Shown here piece after piece: positions 1-6,071 of a stretch of 6,272 nt of DNA (position 1 is the first letter of the stretch; each line of letters starts with the position of its first letter). The notes under the pieces were generated by a model, which saw nothing but the letters and a program-made list of their open reading frames with translations, did not search any database and had not been told where the DNA came from. The stretch lies in contig DAOUCV010000030.1 of the NCBI GenBank assembly GCA_034432095.1, positions 1 to 6,272 of the forward strand, given 5' to 3'. Source of the DNA: DAOUCV01 sp034432095 (GTDB lineage: Bacteria; Chloroflexota; Dehalococcoidia; Dehalococcoidales; UBA2162). The position numbers and the translations under genes are program-made.

Positions 1-120
1 GTATCCGCCGAAGCTTTCCTTCTCCAGGCAAACGGTTCGCCAGTTGCCCCGGCTCAGATACAGCCCTGCCGTCAGACCAGCAGGACCACCGCCAATAATC
101 ACGGCATCCCAGTCAAACAT
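1..120 (-). CDS. Thioredoxin-reductase-like FAD-dependent oxidoreductase, N-terminal part (runs off the left edge)
   Basis: Only the first 40 codons are present; the gene continues beyond base 1. The protein starts MFDWDAVIIGGGPAGLTAG, a Rossmann beta-alpha-beta fold with the GxGxxG-type dinucleotide-binding motif (GGGPAG, residues 10-15). It goes on to an LYLSRGNW helix and an acidic strand end (LEKE), then GGY. This is the FAD-binding start of the thioredoxin reductase / pyridine nucleotide-disulfide oxidoreductase family, where GGQ is more usual at the last position. The redox CxxC that would distinguish a true thioredoxin reductase lies in the missing part, so the substrate is open. The ATG is well supported by AAAGGAG (bases 130-136 on the minus strand) nine bases upstream. 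It lies 42 bases downstream of selB on the same strand and is probably co-transcribed with it. It is a soluble flavoprotein by family. Confidence 0.85.
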   Translation of the reverse strand, partial: MFDWDAVIIGGGPAGLTAGLYLSRGNWRTVCLEKESFGGY

Positions 121-129
121 GCTATTGCT

Positions 130-136
130 CTCCTTT
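130..136 (-). promoter_or_regulatory. Ribosome binding site of the left flavoprotein gene
   Basis: The minus strand reads AAAGGAG nine bases before the ATG at 120. This strong Shine-Dalgarno match fixes the start of the left partial gene. It contrasts with the weak site in front of the upstream selB. Confidence 0.7.
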
Positions 137-162
137 CCCCTCCCGATGATAGTCACAACCTC

Positions 163-2049
163 TTAATCTTGTCTCGATACAAAAACCCTCTCGTCACCAT
201 GACGCCGGGTAATCCCCTCTTCATCCAGCCTGTTTAAGATGGGCAATATGTACTTCCGGCTTAAACCACAGAGTTCTCGTACCTGCTGGATGGAGATTTT
301 GCCATGAGTCTTTAAGAAATTGACTATCCCATCCTTGACAGCCTGGTAATGCTTACGCTCAAACAACACCCCGTCCGATAGTTCAATCAAGGTATTTTGC
401 TCGCACATAAATCTAATTATCGGTTCACTGCCGGGTATCTGGGCTATTACCTCTTTCCTGGTCGGCGGGTTAGCCTGATTCCTCTCAAATAACTCCAGTA
501 TCCGGGCCGCAGTCGCCTCCTGTTCCGGCAAGAGACTCGGCTTGTGCGTTGACAGGGAGACGATGTCCCCATCACAAACGACCTCTCCTGACTTGACAAG
601 CCCTGCCAGTAACCCGTTAAAGACTTCCTTGGGAAGTTTCAAGCGGTTCTGTAGCTCAGCCTGGTTGAGGCCTCGCTGTAAAGGATGAAGCGAATGTTCA
701 ACAGCCAAAATGTCCCGAGCATTAGTAATCTGTTGCTGCCAATAAGCCAAGTCCACAACCCAGGACCCAATCATAATGAGCTTACCCTGATTGTATAATA
801 ATCGAACACAATCTTCAATCTCGGCAGGCGAGTACTGACTGGCTACCAGCAGGTCTTCCACCCTTACATACTTATTTTTATCTAGCTCTGTCAGGACCAG
901 ATTGTCTATCTCAAGGTTCAGCCTTCTCCGGAGAAAGAGAATAGCCTCACCGATATCCCTTGACCTGTGCCGGCGGGCAAGTGGGTCAAGTATCGTTCCG
1001 CCTCCAATCGTCTCCTGAGGAGAAGGCCTTCTGATGATGAAATGGTCGCCGATGCGGGTCGCTACAGGCTCTCTGAAGCGAAATTGAGCCAGGGCAGATT
1101 CACCGGACCTGAGGTCTCTTCCCTCCAACAGCACCATTTTCCCGATGATTTCCCTTGTTCCTAAGTGTACCTTGAGTTCTGAGTTACTCTTCAGGGGACT
1201 GGCTAGCCGTGGGATAAGCTCCACCACGGCATCAAAGGTCTTACTCGACTTGACCTGTTCTTCCGAGCCAAAGACTATATCTCCTCGTTTGAGGGCGTCT
1301 TTTTCTACACCAACCAGGTTAATGGCTAGTCTGGTGCCGGGTTGAGCTCGGTCAACCTTTTCCTTATAAGTCTCCAAGACTCTAAGGCGAGTATGCAGGT
1401 TCTGGGGATAGATAACCACACTCTGACCCTGAGACAATGACCCATCAATGAGAGTCCCGGTTACCACCGTTCCGCTTCCTTTCATGGTAAAGACGCGGTC
1501 TATCGGCAGGCGTGGCTTGCCTGTATCCTTTGGTAGAGGGAGCCGGGACACCAGCTCTTCAATGTTCCTTTTCAACTCCTCGAGGTTGGTGCCATCTCTG
1601 GCACTTACTCTTACTATAGGTGCGTCAGACAGTCCCGTCCCCTTCAATCTCCCTCGAATATCCTCTTCGACCAGGTCCAGCCAGTCCGGGTCGTCGACTA
1701 GATCAACCTTATTGATAACAACGATGCCATGTCTTATGCGAAACAGGTTCAAGATTTGAAGGTGTTCCTCTGTCTGGGGCATCCATCCTTCATTTGCCGC
1801 CACAACCAAGAGTGCCGCATTAATCCCCCACACTCCGGCAATAACATTCCTCACCAGGTCTTTATGTCCCGGCACGTCAACGATACCGATTACCTCGCCA
1901 GAGGAAAGTGGCAGATAAGCAAACCCCAGGTCAATAGTCATCCCTCGTCTCTTCTCCTCAGGCAGACGGTCAGGGTCAATAGAAGTTAAAGCCTGAACGA
2001 GGGCAGACTTACCGTGGTCAATATGACCTGCTGTACCGATGATAAACAT
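163..2049 (-). CDS. selB: Selenocysteine-specific translation elongation factor SelB
   Basis: SelB is a cytosolic GTPase that delivers selenocysteyl-tRNA to UGA codons marked by a SECIS hairpin, replacing EF-Tu at those codons. The 628-residue length is normal for bacterial SelB. The G domain shows G1 GHIDHGKS (8-15), the switch region RRGMTIDLGF (34-43), G3 DVPGH (58-62), G4 NKVD (113-116) and SAR (149-151). Domain II follows with the typical FTMKGSGTVVTGTL (187-200). The C-terminal third looks like the winged-helix SECIS-binding array. The last unit contains LSRKYILPILNRLDEEG and then TRRHGDERVF, which matches the RNA-contacting final winged helix of SelB. The start follows the family (MFIIGTAGHIDHGKS), although the Shine-Dalgarno before it is weak (TAGGT close to the ATG). 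A flavoprotein gene follows 42 bases downstream. selA, selC and selD are not in this window. Confidence 0.96.
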   Translation of the reverse strand: MFIIGTAGHIDHGKSALVQALTSIDPDRLPEEKRRGMTIDLGFAYLPLSSGEVIGIVDVPGHKDLVRNVIAGVWGINAALLVVAANEGWMPQTEEHLQILNLFRIRHGIVVINKVDLVDDPDWLDLVEEDIRGRLKGTGLSDAPIVRVSARDGTNLEELKRNIEELVSRLPLPKDTGKPRLPIDRVFTMKGSGTVVTGTLIDGSLSQGQSVVIYPQNLHTRLRVLETYKEKVDRAQPGTRLAINLVGVEKDALKRGDIVFGSEEQVKSSKTFDAVVELIPRLASPLKSNSELKVHLGTREIIGKMVLLEGRDLRSGESALAQFRFREPVATRIGDHFIIRRPSPQETIGGGTILDPLARRHRSRDIGEAILFLRRRLNLEIDNLVLTELDKNKYVRVEDLLVASQYSPAEIEDCVRLLYNQGKLIMIGSWVVDLAYWQQQITNARDILAVEHSLHPLQRGLNQAELQNRLKLPKEVFNGLLAGLVKSGEVVCDGDIVSLSTHKPSLLPEQEATAARILELFERNQANPPTRKEVIAQIPGSEPIIRFMCEQNTLIELSDGVLFERKHYQAVKDGIVNFLKTHGKISIQQVRELCGLSRKYILPILNRLDEEGITRRHGDERVFVSRQD

Positions 2050-2100
2050 GACCTACCAACCAATGATAACCCATCTATTTTTGATACTGCTAGCGTTTGG

Positions 2101-2130
2101 AGTTTAGCCCTATTTTAATAGATTTGTCAA
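2101..2130 (-). promoter_or_regulatory. Predicted sigma-70-type promoter of selB
   Basis: On the minus strand there is a perfect -35 box TTGACA (2125-2130), an 18-base spacer, and a -10 box TAAACT (2101-2106, 4 of 6 matches to TATAAT). Transcription would begin near 2094, giving a leader of about 45 bases before the selB ATG. The spacer contains the palindrome listed separately at 2110-2121. The call is from pattern matching only. Confidence 0.5.
2110..2121. repeat. Short perfect palindrome in the selB promoter spacer
   Basis: CTATTTTAATAG reads as two 5-base arms (CTATT / AATAG) around TT. It sits between the predicted -35 and -10 boxes of the selB promoter, where a bound dimeric regulator would block transcription. 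AT-rich sequence of this length can be palindromic by chance, and no second copy was noticed in the window. It is therefore only a candidate operator. Confidence 0.25.
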
Positions 2131-2145
2131 TCAAAGTAGCCTAGA

Positions 2146-2175
2146 TTGTGCTTCTAAATAAATATGTGGCATAAT
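2146..2175 (+). promoter_or_regulatory. Predicted promoter of the acyl-CoA synthetase-cupin-AKR group
   Basis: The -10 box is CATAAT (2170-2175, 5 of 6), preceded by TG plus one base (2167-2169), which makes an extended -10 element. A weak -35 TTGTGC (2146-2151, 3 of 6) lies 18 bases upstream, consistent with dependence on the extended -10. Transcription would start near 2182, leaving a leader of about 39 bases before the ATG at 2221. Confidence 0.5.
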
Positions 2176-2182
2176 ACTGAAT

Positions 2183-2197
2183 AGCCGGATGACGGCT
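2183..2197 (+). other. Small stem-loop at the predicted 5' end of the acyl-CoA synthetase mRNA
   Basis: AGCCG and CGGCT can pair as a 5-bp stem around a 5-base loop (GATGA). If transcription starts near 2182, this hairpin would be almost exactly at the 5' end of the message, where such structures can slow decay. It is short and may be chance. Confidence 0.25.
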
Positions 2198-2220
2198 TGA
2201 TGAAGGGAAGGAACGAGACA

Positions 2221-3828
2221 ATGACAGCAAAATATATCTTAAAGGAGTTATGCCGCTACAACATAGGCACCTTTGGCGATGTCATCTATAGAAACGCCCT
2301 CCTGTACCCCGACCAGGAAGCCTTTATCTATAAGTCAGCAAGGATAACCTATTCCGAGTTCAACGCCAGAGTAAATAGCCTGATACGTGCCTTACAGGCA
2401 ATGGGGGTCAGGAAGGGGGATGTTATCGGTATCCTGTCCTATAATTGCCTTGAGTACGCTGATTTCTATGGGGCAACCTGGAAGGGGGGATTTATTGCCT
2501 CACCCTTTAATTTCAGGTTACAAGCCAACGAGCTGGACTATCTTATTAATTATTCCGAAGCCAATACGCTCTTTGTCGGTCCGGAACTGGTGGAGGTAGC
2601 GAATTCACTACGGTCCCGTCTGCCCAGGGTGAAAAACTTCATCTCTCTTGAAGGCTCAGCCCCCGATATGATACGACACGACGACTTACTGGCTAGCTAC
2701 CCCAAAGAAGAGCCTGACGTCCAGGTGGAGGAGGATGACCCGCTGGCAATTGTCTATACCAGCGGCACCACTGGTATGCCTCGCGGCTCACTCTATACCC
2801 ACCGGAGTTTCATGGATGATACCAAGAATCTCATCATAGAAATGGGCTTGCAGCCGGGTGATAAGCACATTCAGGTTATGCCCCTTTTCCACATTGGCGG
2901 GCTTCACCATTTCCGGGCCTTCCTCTTCATCGCTGGCTGTAATTTCATCATGCCGCAGAGGTCGTTTGATGCCGCCGCTACCTTACAGACCATTCAGGAT
3001 GAAAAGGCTACTGATATTGATATTGTGCCCACCCATCTAGTGGCGATGCTTGCAGTACCCGACCTGAAAAAGTATGACCTTTCCAGCCTGAAGCGGATGT
3101 GGTACGCCGCCTCACCTATGCCGGTAGAAGTACTGAAGAAAGGGCTGGAGACCTGGGGACCTATTTTTGCTCAGGGCTACGGTCAGACTGAGACCGGCCC
3201 GGAGGTCAGTGACCTCCCCAGGAAGGACCACAAGGTCAAGGATGCGTCTCCCGAAGAGCAGAAAGTCTTGGCTTCAGCCGGTCGGCCAAGCATCGGAGTA
3301 CACGTAAGGATTGTCGATGAGAAGAATAACGATGTCGCTCCTGGCGAACTAGGCGAGATAATAGTGCAGAGCAAGCATCTGATGACTGAATACTGGCGTA
3401 AGCCCGATGAGACACGGGAGACCCTGGTCAATGGATGGGTTTATACCGGAGATGTGGGCTACTATGACGAAAAGGGCTACATTTTCATTGTCGACAGGAG
3501 AAAGGACATGATTGTTTCCGGTGGCGAGAATATCTACCCCCGAGAGGTGGAGGAAGTTCTCTATCGCCATCCGGCGGTTTCAGAAGCGGCGGTCTTTGGT
3601 ATCCCTGACTCCTACTGGGTGGAGAGAGTTCACGCTGTCGTAACCCTGAAGCCAGGGGCAAGTGTTACCTCAGACGAGCTTATTGCCTTTTGCAAAAAGA
3701 ATTTAGCCAGATATAAAGCGCCGAAATCAGTGGAGTTTGTTGATGCCTTGCCGAAGAACCCTTCGGGCAAAATCCTGAAAAAGGAACTGAGGGAGAAGTA
3801 CTGGGCAGGGCAGACAAGAAGAGTCTGA
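2221..3828 (+). CDS. AMP-forming acyl-CoA synthetase / ligase (ANL superfamily)
   Basis: This 535-residue enzyme should activate a carboxylic acid with ATP to an acyl-adenylate and then form the acyl-CoA thioester. The core motifs are in order: phosphate loop YTSGTTGMPRG (179-189, with Arg where Lys is usual), YGQTE (320-324), YTGD (408-411), hinge DRRKD (425-429) followed by SGGENIYP, and the C-terminal PSGKILKKEL with the adenylation lysine at 517. Length and motifs fit the fatty-acid or aromatic-acid CoA ligase branch, but substrate cannot be assigned. I chose ATG 2221 because GGGAAGG lies about nine bases before it. The in-frame TTG 2197 and ATG 2200 lack a good site and add residues outside the family fold. 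No signal peptide or membrane segment is visible, so it is cytosolic. It is first in a same-strand group with the cupin and AKR genes. Confidence 0.93.
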   Translation: MTAKYILKELCRYNIGTFGDVIYRNALLYPDQEAFIYKSARITYSEFNARVNSLIRALQAMGVRKGDVIGILSYNCLEYADFYGATWKGGFIASPFNFRLQANELDYLINYSEANTLFVGPELVEVANSLRSRLPRVKNFISLEGSAPDMIRHDDLLASYPKEEPDVQVEEDDPLAIVYTSGTTGMPRGSLYTHRSFMDDTKNLIIEMGLQPGDKHIQVMPLFHIGGLHHFRAFLFIAGCNFIMPQRSFDAAATLQTIQDEKATDIDIVPTHLVAMLAVPDLKKYDLSSLKRMWYAASPMPVEVLKKGLETWGPIFAQGYGQTETGPEVSDLPRKDHKVKDASPEEQKVLASAGRPSIGVHVRIVDEKNNDVAPGELGEIIVQSKHLMTEYWRKPDETRETLVNGWVYTGDVGYYDEKGYIFIVDRRKDMIVSGGENIYPREVEEVLYRHPAVSEAAVFGIPDSYWVERVHAVVTLKPGASVTSDELIAFCKKNLARYKAPKSVEFVDALPKNPSGKILKKELREKYWAGQTRRV

Positions 3829-3834
3829 GACTCT
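3820..3834. repeat. Perfect inverted repeat centred on the acyl-CoA synthetase stop codon
   Basis: AGAGTC and GACTCT form 6-base arms, with the TGA stop (3826-3828) as the exact centre. No T-run follows, so it is not a standard intrinsic terminator. The three-base loop and short stem do not resemble a SECIS. Its role, if any, is unknown. Confidence 0.3.
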
Positions 3835-3857
3835 CACACCTCATTGAAGGGTAGTTA

Positions 3858-3886
3858 GTTACGATGTAAAATGTGGGCAGTATATT
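3858..3886 (+). promoter_or_regulatory. Possible internal promoter before the cupin gene
   Basis: The 96-base gap between the synthetase and the cupin contains TATATT (3881-3886, 5 of 6 to the -10 consensus), with GTTACG (3 of 6) 17 bases upstream. The gap is wider than the next one in the group (21 bases), which leaves room for separate expression of the cupin and AKR. The evidence is weak. Confidence 0.3.
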
Positions 3887-3910
3887 CAGGAGCCTAGGAA
3901 AAGACATAAA

Positions 3911-3916
3911 GGGGGG
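3911..3916 (+). promoter_or_regulatory. Ribosome binding site of the cupin gene
   Basis: A run of six G after AAA (AAAGGGGGGT) lies eight bases before the ATG at 3925. It is a G-substituted form of AAGGAGGT and is sufficient to support that start. Confidence 0.55.
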
Positions 3917-3924
3917 TAATAGAA

Positions 3925-4878
3925 ATGGCAAAAAAGGAATATGCACACCTGATAAAACCGTTACTTGTCCAGCAGGGACCCAGAGGCTTATATCCTGAAC
4001 CACGGGTATGGATGGAGGGTAAGGACTTGGAGGGATTTAACGCCCACTTTTCGTATGGATTCATCCAGGACCCAACTGTTATGCACCCCGTTGAAGGAGC
4101 CTTGATACACCCCTATGATGAATGCCTGGTCTTTGAAGGAACCGATACCAACAATATTCTGTACCTGGGTGCGGAAGTCTCCGTAGAGCTTGGTGAGGAA
4201 CGAGAGGAGTATATGTTCAGCCAGCCCTCGGTAGTCCTTATTCCAAGGGGGACACCACACGGTCCGGTTACGGTCAGACGAGTGGACAGGACCATCGTGC
4301 ACTACTCCATCGGTCTCGCCGCAGACTACAAGGCTGAAGTCATTCCTGAGAAGTCAAGACCGCCCAAAACGACGGGAACCAAATATAAGCACCTTATCAA
4401 GAAGATGAAGACTTATGTTGAGCCTAGCCGGAGAGATGAGAGTGGAATGGGCTATGGGAGGGTCATCGGCAGGGACGGAGTAATGAGACCAGCGGAAATG
4501 GGCGTGGGGCCGGGAAATGGTGACCAGATTGTCTGGCTCTACGGGAAAGACCTTGAGGGGTTTGAAGTTAACTTTACCTGGGGATTTTACTCCAGGTGCG
4601 GTAAATGGCACCGCGGCGGTGAAGCCCATTACCATCCTGAGGCAGAAATACTGGTCTTTGTCGGGCTTGACCCCAATGACTTGAATTATCTGGGGGCTGA
4701 GCTCGAGCTGGGCATGGGCAAAGACTACGAAAGGCATATCTTCAACAAGCCTACCGTCGCCATTTGCCCGGCCGCATTCCCCCATCTCCCGCTTATAACC
4801 AGGTGGGTTGATAGACCTTACGGCTTTTTCGTAATCTGCCTTAGTGGCGAACATGCCTCCCCGTGGGTAGAAGCATAA
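3925..4878 (+). CDS. Tandem-duplicated cupin (bicupin) protein of unknown function
   Basis: The 317-residue protein is two copies of one module. Copy 1 (about 6-129) and copy 2 (about 154-308) share YxHLIK, then W(M/L)xGKDLEGF, a (Y/W)GF strand, an HP...E...LVF.G block, YLGAE, a P(S/T)V...P...PH block and a V-D-R strand. These blocks resemble cupin motifs 1 and 2. Copy 2 has a full candidate metal set: H235, H237, E241 and H287. Copy 1 has H62, E66 and H112, but Leu60 replaces the first His, so it may bind metal weakly or serve structurally. No signal peptide or membrane segment is seen. Cupins of this kind can be dioxygenases, isomerases, decarboxylases or sensors. I do not recognise a named family, so activity is not assigned. 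Its place between an acyl-CoA synthetase and an Fe-S aldo/keto reductase suggests a role in metabolism of the same organic acid. Confidence 0.82.
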   Translation: MAKKEYAHLIKPLLVQQGPRGLYPEPRVWMEGKDLEGFNAHFSYGFIQDPTVMHPVEGALIHPYDECLVFEGTDTNNILYLGAEVSVELGEEREEYMFSQPSVVLIPRGTPHGPVTVRRVDRTIVHYSIGLAADYKAEVIPEKSRPPKTTGTKYKHLIKKMKTYVEPSRRDESGMGYGRVIGRDGVMRPAEMGVGPGNGDQIVWLYGKDLEGFEVNFTWGFYSRCGKWHRGGEAHYHPEAEILVFVGLDPNDLNYLGAELELGMGKDYERHIFNKPTVAICPAAFPHLPLITRWVDRPYGFFVICLSGEHASPWVEA

Positions 4879-4887
4879 CCGTCTTAA

Positions 4888-4893
4888 GGGAGG
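4888..4893 (+). promoter_or_regulatory. Ribosome binding site that decides an AUA start for the AKR gene
   Basis: GGGAGG is a strong Shine-Dalgarno match with six bases between it and the ATA codon at 4900. The ATG at 4894 is only one codon long (ATG then TAA) and sits immediately against the site, too close for efficient use. The spacing therefore points to ATA 4900 as the initiation codon. Confidence 0.6.
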
Positions 4894-4899
4894 ATGTAA

Positions 4900-6039
4900 A
4901 TAAGGTATCGTCGGTTTGGAACACTGGACTGGGAAGTATCGGTATTAGGCTTCGGGGTGGCGCGGTTACCACCTCTGGACGAAGACCTGGCAACCATAAA
5001 CGAAGCTGAATCCATCAAAATGCTCCATTACGCCATTGACCATGGTGTCAACTACCTAGACCTGGGCTACCTGTACGACATCGGGCGACAAGAGCGTGTC
5101 TTGCGTCTTATCAGCCGGGCACTTCAAGGCGGCTACCGAGAGAAAATCAAGGTAGCTGCCACTCTGCCGTCCCGTCTGATTAATTCTTCTCGTGACTTCG
5201 ACCGCTATCTGAACACACAACGCGAGTGGTTACAAACGGACCAGATAGACTTCTATATCCTAGGAGGGTTGAACCGAGAGAGCTGGCCAAAGTTGCAGGG
5301 ACTGGGCGTCCTGCGGTGGGCAGAAAAAGCTATCGCTGATTGCCGTATTGATAGACTCGGGTTCTCTTTCCACGATGATTTTCAGACCCTCAGGAGCATA
5401 CTGGCCGCTTACGACAACTGGACCCTTGGCCAATTTCAGTACAGCTATATGGACGTAGACCATCACCCGGGAGTCAACGGGCTCAAATACGCTGCTGACA
5501 AGGGGCTGGCAGTCGTTATTACCGAGCCACTCAAGGGAGGACGGCTCACCAAAGAGCCGCCGGAGTCAGTAGCCAGGGTATGGGCAAGTGCTTCACAAAA
5601 GCGTACCCTGGCAGAGTGGGGATTGCGCTGGGTCTGGAATCACCCGGAGGTTGCCACCGTTGTCTGTGACATGAGCTCAATGGAGCAGGTAGCGGAAAAT
5701 GTAGCCCTGGCTGACAGTGCTGAACCGGATAGCCTTACTATACAGGAGCAGGTGCTGATCAGCCGGGTCAGGGACGCCTACCGCAAGTTGAGACCCATCC
5801 CCTGTACTTCCTGTCGTGGCTGTATGCCGTGTCCGCAGGACATTGATGTGCCACGCATCTTCGAACTGTATAACGACGCCATTATGTACGGTGATATTGA
5901 AACGCCGCGGTCTCTTTACCGCCTTGAACAACACAATGTTGCCAGCTGCACCGAATGCGGCGTTTGTGTGAACGCCTGCGGCAGGGAGATTGCTATTGTG
6001 GACTGGCTCAAGACAGTACACCAGCTATTGGCTAAATAA
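4900..6039 (+). CDS. Aldo/keto reductase fused to a two-[4Fe-4S] ferredoxin domain, probable AUA start
   Basis: The protein has 379 residues if begun at ATA 4900. That start gives the family N-terminus RYRRFGTLDWEVSVLGFG; the first ordinary start, GTG 4957, would delete this first strand and has no ribosome site. A TIM-barrel aldo/keto reductase fills about 1-290. The tetrad Asp (D54) and Tyr (Y59) are present in NYLDLGYLY. The lysine position in AATLPS appears to be Thr88, and the usual histidine in IDFYILGGLN appears to be Gly122. The C-terminus carries CTSCRGCMPCP (C302, 305, 308, 311) and CTECGVCVNAC (C350, 353, 356, 360), a bacterial-ferredoxin pattern for two [4Fe-4S] clusters, with Gly after the last Cys where Pro is usual. 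It is probably a cytosolic redox protein. It follows the cupin by 21 bases, so the two are likely co-transcribed. Classical NAD(P)H carbonyl reduction is uncertain because of the two substitutions. Confidence 0.85.
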   Translation: MRYRRFGTLDWEVSVLGFGVARLPPLDEDLATINEAESIKMLHYAIDHGVNYLDLGYLYDIGRQERVLRLISRALQGGYREKIKVAATLPSRLINSSRDFDRYLNTQREWLQTDQIDFYILGGLNRESWPKLQGLGVLRWAEKAIADCRIDRLGFSFHDDFQTLRSILAAYDNWTLGQFQYSYMDVDHHPGVNGLKYAADKGLAVVITEPLKGGRLTKEPPESVARVWASASQKRTLAEWGLRWVWNHPEVATVVCDMSSMEQVAENVALADSAEPDSLTIQEQVLISRVRDAYRKLRPIPCTSCRGCMPCPQDIDVPRIFELYNDAIMYGDIETPRSLYRLEQHNVASCTECGVCVNACGREIAIVDWLKTVHQLLAK

Positions 6040-6045
6040 ATAACG

Positions 6046-6071
6046 AAGAGGATAGCCTGCTATTTACTCTT
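6046..6071. terminator. Possible shared hairpin between convergent genes
   Basis: The 30 bases between the AKR stop and the right-hand gene's stop can fold. AAGAG (6046-6050) pairs with CTCTT (6067-6071), and ATAG (6052-6055) pairs with CTAT (6060-6063) around a CCTG loop, with one G-U pair and a two-base bulge. It overlaps the stop codon of the minus-strand gene. No strong T-run follows on either side, so termination is only suggested by the convergent arrangement. Confidence 0.3.

Noticed and set aside
967..1989. Several plus-strand open frames opposite selB
   Set aside because: They are antisense to a well-conserved SelB, have no family features, and overlap one another in different frames.
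2197..2220. Upstream TTG 2197 or ATG 2200 as the acyl-CoA synthetase start
   Set aside because: No convincing ribosome site precedes either codon, while ATG 2221 has GGGAAGG nine bases upstream.
3826..3858. Readthrough of the acyl-CoA synthetase TGA as selenocysteine
   Set aside because: The adenylation lysine motif is already complete before the stop, the extension is nine residues ending in TAG, and no SECIS-like hairpin of adequate size follows.
4354..4854. A 166-codon open frame on the minus strand across the cupin gene
   Set aside because: It lies entirely within the cupin gene, whose protein has clear internal-repeat and motif evidence. The antisense translation shows no recognisable domain.
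4957..6039. GTG 4957 as the start of the aldo/keto reductase
   Set aside because: It would remove the conserved first strand (VSVLGFG) and has no Shine-Dalgarno before it, whereas ATA 4900 has one at ideal spacing.
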